NCBI RefSeq assembly: GCF_001187505.1
Contig: NZ_CP012150.1
Location: forward strand, 6,792,048-6,856,047
Length of the DNA stretch: 64,000 nt
Direction of reading: 5' to 3'
Origin: Mycolicibacterium goodii
Lineage (GTDB): Bacteria; Actinomycetota; Actinomycetes; Mycobacteriales; Mycobacteriaceae
Position numbers and translations under genes: made by a program. The notes beneath the pieces were generated by a model, which had not been told where the DNA came from, made no database searches, and worked only from the letters and a program-made list of their open reading frames with translations. Numbering within the stretch: the first letter of the stretch is position 1; the number at the start of each line of letters is the position of its first letter. This document shows, one piece after another, positions 63,982 through 64,000 of the stretch.

Positions 63982-64000
63982 GGGTACCTGATACCCATCT

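Overview
The window is high-GC actinobacterial chromosome. The rpsL-rpsG-fusA-tuf and rplJ-rplL / rpoB-rpoC blocks, mkl/mceG, the mmpS5-mmpL5 pair and the run fadE8-echA4-paaX-type regulator-echA5-end follow the M. tuberculosis order around Rv0648-Rv0685. A fast-grower set of arginine and sugar/polyol genes is added. All of this fits Mycolicibacterium (Mycobacterium) smegmatis or a very close relative, read in reverse relative to the usual map (the ribosomal and RNA polymerase genes are on the minus strand). That identification is from recognised proteins and gene order, not from a database search.

Layout. 1-7115: end of a VOC-family gene, a ferredoxin-reductase-like flavoprotein, and an arginine/ornithine unit (Lrp/AsnC regulator divergent from an amidinohydrolase, ornithine aminotransferase rocD and permease rocE) followed by a tandem universal stress protein. 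7135-8503: an IS110-family element inserted in a palindromic repeat. 8511-15168: a mycofactocin-type SDR with a KstR-like box, arginine deiminase with an antiporter, a SHOCT membrane protein, a cutinase-like secreted protein and a proline-rich repeat protein. 15291-19721: tuf, fusA, rpsG, rpsL. 20006-24977: TetR, two DUF3558-like lipoproteins, two DUF3060-like exported proteins, an iron alcohol dehydrogenase and a LysR regulator. 25033-31565: a fatty-acid oxidation operon, a small cupin, a PAP2 phosphatase and endonuclease IV. 31613-35803: mmpL5/mmpS5 with a divergent TetR repressor. 35911-46706: L-2-hydroxyglutarate oxidase and a sugar/polyol catabolic cluster. 46722-57349: rpoC, rpoB, mkl, rplL, rplJ. 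57489-63981: ROK kinase, SurA-like protein, GH38 alpha-mannosidase and an EEP-family phosphatase.

How it works together. The translation and transcription genes are housekeeping; rpoB and rpsL carry wild-type residues at the classical rifampicin and streptomycin positions. The arginine genes on both sides of the IS element give two routes: arginine to citrulline (deiminase plus antiporter), and arginine or methylarginine to ornithine/citrulline followed by transamination of ornithine. The sugar cluster has a ribose-type ABC importer, an FGGY kinase, a PfkB kinase, a class II aldolase and LacI and DeoR regulators. Two of its enzymes are damaged: the aldolase has a one-base frameshift and the zinc dehydrogenase has lost its central, nucleotide-binding part.

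Most notable observation. The IS110-family element splits one of four copies of a ~58-bp palindrome at a CT dinucleotide. Its 5' non-coding end can be folded by eye into a two-loop bridge-RNA architecture. One loop carries both halves of the palindrome target in the orientation expected of target guides, and the second loop carries partial matches to the element's own ends.
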